NCBI RefSeq assembly: GCF_014649995.1
Contig: NZ_BMUC01000022.1
Location: 49,086 to 113,085, forward strand
DNA from: Streptomyces griseoflavus
GTDB lineage: Bacteria > Actinomycetota > Actinomycetes > Streptomycetales > Streptomycetaceae
DNA: 64,000 bases
Direction: 5' to 3'
Shown here piece by piece: positions 1 to 7,573 of this stretch (its first letter is position 1; the number at the start of each line of letters is the position of its first letter). The position numbers were made by a program, and so were the translations under genes. Below the pieces are notes generated by a model. The model ran no database searches. It worked only from the letters and a program-made list of their open reading frames with translations, and was not told the DNA's origin.

Positions 1-34
1 CGAGATCGAGGGCTTCGGGGACATCGCCCGCTGA
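1..34 (+). CDS. 3' end of an unidentified gene (partial)
   Basis: The last ten codons (EIEGFGDIAR) and a TGA stop enter from the left edge in the frame starting at base 2. Codon use is typical of the genome and a strong inverted repeat follows 22 bases later, so this is probably the true end of a gene. The fragment is too short to name. Confidence 0.45.
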   Translation, partial: EIEGFGDIAR

Positions 35-56
35 GCGGGGCCCCGGAAAAGCAGGC

Positions 57-120
57 GACCCGCGAGTCCGGTTCCTCCCTGGGGAGGGGCCGGCCGGACG
101 TTACCGGCGACTCGCGGGTC
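57..120 (+). terminator. Inverted-repeat terminator
   Basis: Perfect 12-base arms, GACCCGCGAGTC (57-68) and GACTCGCGGGTC (109-120), flank a GC-rich loop of 40 bases that can itself pair (CCTCCC with GGGGAGG). It lies just after the partial gene. Like most Streptomyces terminators it has no T run. Confidence 0.6.
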
Positions 121-487
121 GGGTGACTGCGTTGGATTGGGCCGGTCGCGCGCATCACGCACACGCTGGTCCGGCGCCGAACCGAGTACGGCGGCGGGCT
201 ACTGGCCCGCAGCCACCTCTTCCGTCCGGTGTTCATACATCTGCCGAACCACCTCCCTTCTGAAGTACCGCCACACTAAGAACCGATCGCCGGTGAATCA
301 ACCGTTTTTTTCCGGCATCCGATGTCCCGTGCCGCGCATGCGTGTTCCCGGTGAGCCGGGGGCGTCGCGCAACGATTTTCCCAATGTTGCGGGAACCCGA
401 TGTGCGCTGAGTCACGTTCAAGTTGAATGATGGTGAACGAGCGAACCGTCGTGCCGTACGTGCGGACGCAGCCTGCAGGGGGTCCAG
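121..487. other. Intergenic region before the PAS gene
   Basis: No convincing gene. The stretch is less GC-rich than its surroundings and has a run of seven T near 305. Two nested inverted repeats lie near 368-395 (CGCAAC/GTTGCG and TTCCC/GGGAA), which could be a regulator site. The promoter of the PAS gene is presumably here, but I cannot fix a -35/-10 pair. Confidence 0.4.
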
Positions 488-1882
488 GTGAGTGCTTCCC
501 GGCGTAGTGGGACCACCGACGAGCTGGGGCCGGACGAGCCCGGGCCCGGGCGGGAGGGGTCGGACGGCTCCGACCTCCTCGCCGCGCTGCTCGACGGCAT
601 GGACGCCGCCCTGTGCGCCTTCGACGCGCACGGGACGGTCACGCACTGGAACCGTGAGGCGGAACGGATCCTCGGCTGGAGCGCGGACGAGGCGGTGGGC
701 CGGGCCGGGTTCGCCGGGTGGGCCGTGCGCAGCGCGGACGCCGAGGAGGTCGAGGCGCGGCTGATGTCGGCCATGGACGCGCCGGGCCGGCAGGTGAACG
801 AGTTCGCGCTGCTGACGAAGGACGGCGGCCGGGTGCTGGTGCGCACGCAGTCCGCGGCCGTGCCCGGGCCCGACGGGAAGCCGGCGGGGGTGTACTGCGC
901 GTTCAGCGAGGTGCACGCGCAGATCGACCTGGAGCGGTCGATCGCGCTGAGCGAGGCGCTGCTGGACGACGCCAGCTGGGGTGTCGTCCTGGTCGACGCC
1001 GACCTGCGCCCCGCCGTGGTGAACGCGCACGCCGCGCGGGCCCTGGGGGCGGGGCGTACGGCCGTACTGGGCCGGCCGCTGGGGGAGCTGCTGGCGCAGG
1101 GTGTGGAGGAGCTGGAGAGCGCGCTCACCCATGTCCTCGCCGAGGGCGCGCCGCCCGCGCCGGCCGAGTTGTGGGTGAGCGTGCGCGGCCCGGAGGGCGA
1201 GCGCCGGCGGTGCTGGCGCAGCGGGTTCGTGCGGCTGGCGTCACCGCTCGCGGAGGAGCCGGTGCCGCTCGGGGTCGGCTGGCTGTTCCAGGACGTGACG
1301 GAGGCCCGGCAGGGCGAGCAGGAGGCGTCGCTGCTGCGGTTCCGCGCGCAGCAGCTGCACCGTGCGGCGCGCGCGGCGGCGGAGTGCGAGGACCCCGCGG
1401 AGGCGGTGACGGTCCACCTCGACTTCGCGCTCGCCGGGTTCGCCGACCACGCGCTGATCGACCGGGTGGCCGAGTGCCCCGGGGACGCCGGGTCCGTGCG
1501 GCTGGTGCGGATCGCCGCGACACCGTCCGGCGCGCCGGGGCCGAGCAGGCTGGACGGGCGGGCCGGGCTGCCGGTGCGGTACGCGGAGTCGCACCCCGCG
1601 GTGCAGTGCGTGGAGCGGTCCGGTTCGGTGCGGGCCGGGGCGGGAGCCCTGAGCGCGGAGGACGCGCGGGCGTGGGCGCTGGCGCGGCAGTGGCCGCAGG
1701 ACGCGGTGCACGCGCTGTGCACGGTGTTGCGGAGCCGGGGGCGGACGCTCGGTGCTGTGACGTTTCTGCGGGGGGCGGGGCGGCAGGCGTTCGAGCGCTC
1801 CGACGCGATGTACGCGGAGGACGTGGCCGTGCGCATCGCGGCGTCCCTGGACCTCGCGGCCCTCGTCCCGCCGGACCACTGA
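488..1882 (+). CDS. PAS-domain sensor protein without an obvious output domain
   Basis: A 464-residue soluble protein. A first PAS domain (about residues 35-155) carries the typical phrases NREAERILGWS and DGKPAGVYCAFSEV; a second PAS-like domain follows (about 160-270, SWGVVLVDADLRPAVVNAHA), then a GAF-like C-terminal region. No histidine kinase, PP2C or GGDEF motif can be seen, so it may sense a ligand or redox state and signal by protein contact. The GTG start has an AGGGGG ribosome site a few bases upstream. No membrane segments. It converges on the SIS-domain gene. Function unknown beyond PAS sensing. Confidence 0.8.
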   Translation: MSASRRSGTTDELGPDEPGPGREGSDGSDLLAALLDGMDAALCAFDAHGTVTHWNREAERILGWSADEAVGRAGFAGWAVRSADAEEVEARLMSAMDAPGRQVNEFALLTKDGGRVLVRTQSAAVPGPDGKPAGVYCAFSEVHAQIDLERSIALSEALLDDASWGVVLVDADLRPAVVNAHAARALGAGRTAVLGRPLGELLAQGVEELESALTHVLAEGAPPAPAELWVSVRGPEGERRRCWRSGFVRLASPLAEEPVPLGVGWLFQDVTEARQGEQEASLLRFRAQQLHRAARAAAECEDPAEAVTVHLDFALAGFADHALIDRVAECPGDAGSVRLVRIAATPSGAPGPSRLDGRAGLPVRYAESHPAVQCVERSGSVRAGAGALSAEDARAWALARQWPQDAVHALCTVLRSRGRTLGAVTFLRGAGRQAFERSDAMYAEDVAVRIAASLDLAALVPPDH

Positions 1883-1907
1883 GGTCCGCCCCCGCCGCCC
1901 CCGGGTG

Positions 1908-2663
1908 TCAGTGGCGGTAGTAGATCCGGTCGGCGTACTCGTCGAACACCCGGGCGTTCCACTCGTGTCCGCCGTCCACGTTGCCGGAACGCAGCAGCGG
2001 CGGCTCGACGCCCCGCTCCGCCAGGACCGCCGCCGCCGTCGCCATCACGGCCTGCAGCAGCGCCGTCGTGACCACCGTCGACGCGGGAGCGAACGGCGCG
2101 GTCACCCCTTCGTGCGTCAGCTCCGCGTCCCCGACCGCGATCCCCGAGTCCAGTACCAGGTCGCAGTGGTCCTTCAGGAACGTGCCCGAGGAGTGCCGGG
2201 ACGACGTCTGCGCCGCGTACGCCACGGACGTCACGCCGACGACCCGCACGCCCAGCTCGCGCGCCCTCACGGCCATCTCCACGGGCAGCGCGTTGCGCCC
2301 GGACAGGGAGATGATCACCAGCGTGTCGCCCGCGCGGAGCGGCGAGGACTCCAGCACCACGCTCGCGAGCCCGTCGACGCGTTCCAGGGCGGAGCCCAGC
2401 GTGGCCGGCCGCACGTCGACGCCGACGACACCCGGCACCGTGAGCAGGTTCATCAGGGCCAGTCCGCCCGCGCGGTAGACGAGGTCCTGCGCGGCGAGGG
2501 AGGAGTGCCCGGCGCCGAAGGCGAAGAGCCGGCCGCCCTCCACGACGGTGTCGGCGATCAGCGTGCCCGCGGCCTCGACGGACTCGGCCTCCTCGTCACG
2601 GATCCGCGCCAGCAGGCCGATCGCGGCGTCCAGGAACTGACCGGCCGGCGTGCGGTCGCTCAT
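1908..2663 (-). CDS. SIS-domain (sugar isomerase fold) protein
   Basis: A 251-residue protein with a SIS phosphosugar-binding fold: a glycine/serine-rich loop (FAFGAGHSSLAAQDL, about residue 55) and a second conserved strand-loop (VIISLSGRNALPVEMA). SIS proteins bind or isomerise phosphosugars such as N-acetylmuramate or glucosamine phosphates; the substrate here is unknown. I chose the ATG at 2663 because AAGGGA precedes it at good spacing; an upstream in-frame start would put that site inside the gene. It is divergent from the iron repressor, an arrangement also found around dmdR1 in S. coelicolor. Confidence 0.85.
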   Translation of the reverse strand: MSDRTPAGQFLDAAIGLLARIRDEEAESVEAAGTLIADTVVEGGRLFAFGAGHSSLAAQDLVYRAGGLALMNLLTVPGVVGVDVRPATLGSALERVDGLASVVLESSPLRAGDTLVIISLSGRNALPVEMAVRARELGVRVVGVTSVAYAAQTSSRHSSGTFLKDHCDLVLDSGIAVGDAELTHEGVTAPFAPASTVVTTALLQAVMATAAAVLAERGVEPPLLRSGNVDGGHEWNARVFDEYADRIYYRH

Positions 2664-2697
2664 GCGGCATCCCTTCGCGGGTCGAGTGCTGCGGATC

Positions 2698-2727
2698 ACC
2701 GTGCGGTCCGGACCAGTGCCGTGTCAA
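2698..2727 (-). promoter_or_regulatory. Vegetative-type promoter of the SIS gene
   Basis: On the minus strand a perfect TTGACA (-35, 2727-2722) is followed 18 bases later by CACGGT (2703-2698), which keeps the A and final T of a -10 box. This would start transcription about 28 bases before the ATG. Confidence 0.4.
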
Positions 2728-2893
2728 TACGGCGTCCGGAAGCCCGGTCGCCCGGCGTCGTGGCCTTCCGTTCCCGCGGCGCGGCCCGGTTGTCGGCCGC
2801 ATGCGTCAGAATTGAGTCCGGGGCCAGCGCACGCGCCGGTGAGCAGTCCAGCCGCCGGCAGAGCCAATCCGCAGATCTCATCAAGGGGCATGA

Positions 2894-3589
2894 ATGTCCG
2901 GACTGATCGACACCACGGAGATGTATCTCCGCACCATCCTCGAGCTGGAGGAGGAAGGTGTGGTCCCCATGCGCGCCCGGATCGCCGAGCGGCTCGACCA
3001 GAGCGGGCCGACGGTCAGCCAGACGGTGGCCCGCATGGAGCGCGACGGCCTGGTCTCCGTCGCCCCGGACCGGCACCTGGAGCTCACGGAGGAGGGCCGC
3101 CGGCTGGCCACGCGCGTCATGCGCAAGCACCGCCTCGCCGAGTGTCTCCTGGTCGACGTGATCGGCCTGGAGTGGGAGCAGGTGCACGCCGAGGCCTGCC
3201 GCTGGGAGCACGTGATGAGCGAGGCCGTCGAGCGCCGCGTGCTGGAGCTGCTGAGGCACCCCACCGAGTCGCCGTACGGCAACCCGATCCCGGGTCTGGA
3301 GGAGCTGGGCGAGAAGGACGGCGCCGATCCGTTCCTCGACGAGGGCATGGTGTCGCTGGCCGAGCTCGACCCGGGCGCCGAGGGCAAGACGGTCGTGGTG
3401 CGCCGGATCGGCGAGCCGATCCAGACGGACGCGCAGCTGATGTACACGCTGCGCCGGGCGGGCGTACAGCCCGGCTCGGTGGTGAGCGTCACCGAGTCGG
3501 CCGGCGGTGGGGTGCTGGTCGGCAGCAGCGGTGAGGCGGCCGAGCTGAAGACGGACGTGGCCTCCCACGTCTTCGTCGCCAAGCCCTGA
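2894..3589 (+). CDS. dmdR1: DtxR/IdeR-family iron-dependent repressor (DmdR1-like)
   Basis: A 231-residue metal-dependent repressor that, by family knowledge, binds DNA when loaded with Fe2+ and silences siderophore and iron-uptake genes. The DNA-binding winged helix is residues 1-70, the dimer/metal domain 70-140 and an SH3-like domain the rest. Metal ligands fall at the same numbers as in DtxR: Met10, His79, Glu83, His98, Cys102, Glu105, His106. The ATG has AAGGGG five bases upstream; an overlapping ATG at 2890 is in another frame. The DmdR1 rather than DmdR2 identity is inferred from context. A long open frame lies antisense to it (see findings). Confidence 0.92.
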   Translation: MSGLIDTTEMYLRTILELEEEGVVPMRARIAERLDQSGPTVSQTVARMERDGLVSVAPDRHLELTEEGRRLATRVMRKHRLAECLLVDVIGLEWEQVHAEACRWEHVMSEAVERRVLELLRHPTESPYGNPIPGLEELGEKDGADPFLDEGMVSLAELDPGAEGKTVVVRRIGEPIQTDAQLMYTLRRAGVQPGSVVSVTESAGGGVLVGSSGEAAELKTDVASHVFVAKP

Positions 3590-3791
3590 CCGCCCGGCCG
3601 GGCGGGCGCCCCGCGCCTTCCGGTGTGAACGTGCCGAATCGGAGATCCGTTGCGTCGAATCGCAGCGCTCGCCGGAACGGCGTGCCAGGCTGTCGCGTGA
3701 GGCATATGACCTGAGGGGCTCTTGGCCGGGCCGACAGCGATGTCATCCCGGCCGGGGAGGGGCGGGACGATGTGCCGTGACCACGTGAGGA

Positions 3792-3817
3792 GCCCCGGCG
3801 CCGCACGGCGCCGGGGC
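3792..3817 (+). terminator. GC-rich hairpin terminator
   Basis: Perfect 11-base arms (GCCCCGGCGCC and GGCGCCGGGGC) around the loop GCAC, about 200 bases after the repressor gene. Probably ends that transcript, but the distance leaves room for a small RNA. Confidence 0.5.
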
Positions 3818-3984
3818 CTGTCCTCCCCTGTGCTGACCCGGAGCCCCGAGCTCCCAGGGTCACTCCCCGCGGACCGTTTTCCCCGAGCGGTCCGCCTCCC
3901 GTTGAAGATCTCCCCCGGGCCGCGGCGGTCAATCCCCGCCGGGTGTCACTCGAACGAGGGGTGTTGCCGGGCAAGAGCGCATTT

Positions 3985-4000
3985 TCGAATACTCATTCGA
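3985..4000. promoter_or_regulatory. SOS (LexA) box-like palindrome
   Basis: TCGAAT-ACTC-ATTCGA is a perfect dyad (6+4+6), 89 bases before the hydrolase start. It differs from the actinobacterial SOS consensus TCGAAC-N4-GTTCGA only by a symmetric C-to-T change. It may be a weak LexA site or an operator for another regulator. Confidence 0.35.
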
Positions 4001-4088
4001 TAGCCTGCGCGTGCGGTTGCGGGCGGCGGGAACAGCAGGGCCAGGACACAGGCAGTGGGCAGGCAGCGAGCTTGGGGGGTGCCAGACC

Positions 4089-4970
4089 ATGGCGCGACGC
4101 ATCGACGTGACCGGGGCGGACGGCGTACGGCTCGCCGCCTGGGAGTTCGGCGACCCGCCCAAGGACCACCGGCCGGACCCGGCGGAGCACGGCGTGCGGG
4201 ACGCGCCCGGCGTGCTGTTACTGCACGGCCTGATGGGGCGCGCCTCGCACTGGGCGGCCACCGCCCGCCGGCTCTCCGGGCGCTACCGCGCGGTCGCCCT
4301 CGACCAGCGCGGCCACGGCCGCAGCGACAAGCCCCCGCACGCCTCCTTCACCCGCGACGCCTACGTCGACGACGCCGAGGCCGCCCTGGAGCAGCTCGGG
4401 CTCGGCCCCACCGTCCTCATCGGGCACGCCATGGGCGCGCTGACCGCCTGGCAGCTCGCCGCCAAGCGCCCCGACCTGGTCCGCGGACTGATCATCTGCG
4501 ACATGCGGGCCTCCGCGCTCGGCGCCGCCTCGCAGCGCGAGTGGGCCGAGTGGTTCACCACCTGGCCGGTGCCCTTCGCCACGATCGCCGACGTACGCAA
4601 GTGGTTCGGCGAGGACGACCCGTGGGTGGAGCGCCCCAACCCCGCGCGGGGGGAGTTCTACGCCGAGGTGATGGCCGAGTCCCCCGACGGCTGGCGCCCC
4701 GTCTTCGACCCGGAGCAGATGCTCCGCTCCCGCGAGACCTGGGTGTTCGACGCCCACTGGGAGGAGTTGGCCCAGGTGCGCTGTCCCGCCCTGGTGGTCC
4801 GCGGCCTCGACGGGGAACTGGGCCGCGCCGAGGCCCAGGAGATGGTGCGCGTCCTGCCCCGCGGCCGGTACGCCGAGGTGGCCGACGCCGGCCACCTCGT
4901 CCACTACGACCAGCCGGAGACCTGGCTGGCCGCCGTCGAGCCCTTCCTCGACTCCCTCGGCGACGACTGA
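4089..4970 (+). CDS. Alpha/beta-hydrolase-fold protein lacking the nucleophile serine
   Basis: A 293-residue soluble protein with the alpha/beta hydrolase layout: oxyanion strand (GVLLLHGLMG), nucleophile elbow, a lid region and a final histidine (DAGHLVHYDQPE). The elbow reads GHAMG where active members have GHSMG, so the serine nucleophile is alanine (codon GCC). An acidic residue is present in RGLDGELG. Unless another residue substitutes, esterase activity is unlikely. The ATG at 4089 is preceded by GGGGGG nine bases upstream; the longer frame from 4011 lacks a ribosome site. Convergent with the next gene. Confidence 0.82.
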   Translation: MARRIDVTGADGVRLAAWEFGDPPKDHRPDPAEHGVRDAPGVLLLHGLMGRASHWAATARRLSGRYRAVALDQRGHGRSDKPPHASFTRDAYVDDAEAALEQLGLGPTVLIGHAMGALTAWQLAAKRPDLVRGLIICDMRASALGAASQREWAEWFTTWPVPFATIADVRKWFGEDDPWVERPNPARGEFYAEVMAESPDGWRPVFDPEQMLRSRETWVFDAHWEELAQVRCPALVVRGLDGELGRAEAQEMVRVLPRGRYAEVADAGHLVHYDQPETWLAAVEPFLDSLGDD

Positions 4971-5044
4971 GCGCCCCGCGCGGCGGGCCACCGCGGGACC
5001 GTTCGCGCCGGACGGCGCCGGCCCCGCGGCGCGGCGGGCGCGCC

Positions 5045-5722
5045 CTACCGGTCCCGCCCGCACGCGTAGGCCAACGGCGAGGCGATCTCCTCCACGTCCG
5101 GCAGCCACCGGTTGGCCGCGGACGGCCGGCAGGCCCACTGCACGGCCCCCCGGCACCCGACCCGGGTGGGCGGCGCGGCCACGAAGCCGCCCTCACCGCG
5201 CACCGTCAGGTCGATCGACGACGGCGTCCACCCCAGCCCGCGCAGCAGCTTCGGCACCTTCGCCGCCGCCCCCGGCAGGACGAAGAACTCCGTCCGTCCG
5301 TGCGGCGTCACCGTGACCGGCCCCGGCGTCAGCCCCATCCGCTCCATCCGCGCGAGCGCCAGGAACCCGGCCGTCTCCGGCACGGAGACCGCGTCGAAGG
5401 CCCGCCCGGTGGGGAGCAGGACCGACGCCTCCGGCCGCTCCTGCCACATCCGCCGGGCGACGGTCGCGCTGCCGGTCGCCCGCCCCTCCCAGTCCGCGCG
5501 GGCCGGGTGGGCCCCGGGCGCGGGACACGCGGCGTCACCGCACGAGCAGCCCCGCACCCCGTCCCGGGTCTCCAGCCAGGTGCCCGCGACGACGTCCCAG
5601 TGCCGCTCCTCCGCGTAGCGGACGGCGGCGTCCAGCAGCGATTCCCCGCGCTGCTTCGGGATCTGTGCGGCGTCGGGGCCCGCGATCGTCTCTTCCACGA
5701 TGAACACAACTACGGCCGTCAC
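5045..5722 (-). CDS. Primase-polymerase (prim-pol)-like protein
   Basis: A 225-residue protein resembling the small actinobacterial 'bifunctional DNA primase/polymerase N-terminal' family. A cysteine cluster (CSCGDAACPAPGAHP) precedes a conserved region with TGRAFDAVSVPE and a terminal strand. The catalytic acidic pair of true prim-pols is only partly recognisable (one D in FDAVSV), so activity is doubtful. The start is uncertain: GTG 5722 has no clear ribosome site, and a GTG eight codons downstream (VEETIAG) is also possible. It is divergent from the NsdA-like gene. Confidence 0.65.
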   Translation of the reverse strand: MTAVVVFIVEETIAGPDAAQIPKQRGESLLDAAVRYAEERHWDVVAGTWLETRDGVRGCSCGDAACPAPGAHPARADWEGRATGSATVARRMWQERPEASVLLPTGRAFDAVSVPETAGFLALARMERMGLTPGPVTVTPHGRTEFFVLPGAAAKVPKLLRGLGWTPSSIDLTVRGEGGFVAAPPTRVGCRGAVQWACRPSAANRWLPDVEEIASPLAYACGRDR

Positions 5723-6012
5723 CAGGGGTTACGCCCGCCCCTGTGCGCGGGGGGAGAGCACCGCGTCCCCGTTCGGGGCGCACGGGTGCATCCGCGGGGG
5801 CGCGCGGGGGAACCGCGCTCGCGGATGGGTAACCACGAGGGGGGCCGGCAACCGCCGTTACCCCGGCAATCCTCACATGCTTCGCATTGTCGGCACAGCG
5901 GCGGGGCATTGATCTTCACGGCCGGTTCTTCTCGCCGGGACGTGAGAAGTACGGCCGCGGAAGAACGTCAACCCGGTGCGTGGGCAGGCACCGCAGCCTG
6001 AGGGGGTACGCC

Positions 6013-7398
6013 ATGGCCGCAAGGCCTCTCGTCGCGCGGCAGCCGAACGAACGGCTGCAGGCGCTCATCCAGGAAGCCGGGTGCTCCAACGCCGGGCTGG
6101 CCCGCAGGGTCAACATGTGCGGCGCCGAGCACGGCCTCGACCTGCGCTACGACAAGACGTCGGTGGCGCGCTGGCTGCGCGGACAGCAGCCGAGGGGCCG
6201 GGCGCCGGCGGTCATCGCCGAGGCCCTGGGCCGCAAACTGGGCCGCACGGTCACGATCGACGAGATCGGCATGGCCAACGGCAAGAACCTCGCCTCGGGC
6301 GTCGGTCTGCAGTTCTCGCCGACGGTACTGGGGGCCATCGAGCAGGTCTGCGAACTGTGGCGCAGCGACGTGGGACGGCGGGACTTCCTGTCCGGATCCT
6401 CCGTCGCCGCCTCCGCGCTGGTGGAGCCGAGCCGCGACTGGCTGATCTCCGCGCCCGACGGGCAGGTGGCGCGCTCGGCCGGCCCGCGGGTGGGACAGTC
6501 CGACGTCGCGGCCGTGCGGTCCATGACGCAGGCGCTGGTCGACCTGGACCACCAGTACGGCAGCGGGCACGTCCGCCCGGTGGTGGTGCACTACCTCAAC
6601 AGCGTCGTCTCGGGAATGCTGGCGGGGTCGTACCGGGAGGCCGTGGGCCGCGACCTGTTCGCCGCGGTCGCGCGACTGACCGAACTCGCCGGGTACATGG
6701 CCGTCGACACCGGGCAGCCGGGTCTCGCCCAGCGCTACTACATCCAGGCGCTGCGGCTGGCACAGGCGGCCGGTGACCGCGGCTACGGCGGATACGTGCT
6801 CGCCGCCTCCATGAGCCATCTGGCGGCGCAGCTCGGAAACCCGCGCGAGATCGCGCAGTTGGCGCGGGCGGCGCAGGAGGGTGCCCGGGGGCGGGTGACG
6901 CCCCGCGCGGACGCGATGTTCTTCGCGGCGGAGGCGCGTGGGCACGCCCTGATGGGCGACACGCATTCCGCGCACGCGGCGGCGGGCCGCGCCGTGAGCG
7001 CGATGGAGGCCGCCGACGCGGACTCCGGCGACGACCCGGTGTGGATCGCGCACTTCGACGAGGCGTACCTGGCCGACGAGTTGGCGCACTGTCACCGCGA
7101 TCTCGGTCACGCCGAGGCGGCGGCGCGGTACGCCCGCCAGTCCCTGGACGGGCATCCCGCCTCGCGGGCCCGGCGGCGCGCGATCGGCTATGTGCTGCTG
7201 GCCACCGCGCAGGTGCAGCAGCGCGAGATCGAACAGGCCTGCAGTACGGGCATGAAGGCGGCGGAACTGCTGGGCGGGCTCCGCTCCAACCGGGGCGCCG
7301 AGTACCTGGAGGACCTCCAGCAGCGTCTCGAGCCCTACCGGGAGGAGCCGGTGGTAAGGGAGTTCGGGGCACGCATGGAGCTCCGGACGGCGGCCTGA
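6013..7398 (+). CDS. NsdA-like developmental regulator (TPR-type)
   Basis: A 461-residue cytoplasmic protein of the NsdA family, whose members repress antibiotic production and sporulation in S. coelicolor. The N-terminus (residues 10-75) looks like a diverged DNA-binding helix-turn-helix (LQALIQEAGCSNAGLARRVN, then TSVARWLRGQQPRG). A long alpha-helical region with TPR-like repeats follows (about 190-440, for example YYIQALRLAQAAGD). The start has GAGGGGG seven bases upstream; the longer frame from 5887 is not supported. It is one of several NsdA paralogues in this genus, so I give no symbol. Confidence 0.8.
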   Translation: MAARPLVARQPNERLQALIQEAGCSNAGLARRVNMCGAEHGLDLRYDKTSVARWLRGQQPRGRAPAVIAEALGRKLGRTVTIDEIGMANGKNLASGVGLQFSPTVLGAIEQVCELWRSDVGRRDFLSGSSVAASALVEPSRDWLISAPDGQVARSAGPRVGQSDVAAVRSMTQALVDLDHQYGSGHVRPVVVHYLNSVVSGMLAGSYREAVGRDLFAAVARLTELAGYMAVDTGQPGLAQRYYIQALRLAQAAGDRGYGGYVLAASMSHLAAQLGNPREIAQLARAAQEGARGRVTPRADAMFFAAEARGHALMGDTHSAHAAAGRAVSAMEAADADSGDDPVWIAHFDEAYLADELAHCHRDLGHAEAAARYARQSLDGHPASRARRRAIGYVLLATAQVQQREIEQACSTGMKAAELLGGLRSNRGAEYLEDLQQRLEPYREEPVVREFGARMELRTAA

Positions 7399-7573
7399 GG
7401 GCTGTTGGGCGAGCGGAGTGCGGGAAGAGGGGTGTGATCAGCGTGGGGTGACGTGGTTTTGTTACCGCGCTCACAGGGCAGGAGGTCAGGTTCTGTGCTG
7501 CGTGGCACCGTGCTCCGGGGACCCGGTAGCGTGAGCCGACGATTCACAAGGTCCCCCATTGGTAGGAGTCCCG

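Larger units (their letters stand above)
3590..4088. other. Intergenic region between iron repressor and hydrolase
   Basis: About 500 bases with no convincing gene. It contains a strong hairpin at 3792-3817 and a LexA-box-like palindrome at 3985-4000, listed separately. The short open frames in it have poor codon bias. Confidence 0.5.

Noticed and set aside
3722-4003. 93-codon frame between dmdR1 and the hydrolase
   Set aside because: Poor codon bias and it crosses the hairpin and the LexA-like site.
4055-6001. 648-codon frame over the hydrolase and primase-like genes
   Set aside because: Arg/Pro-rich shadow of the real hydrolase frame; no motifs.
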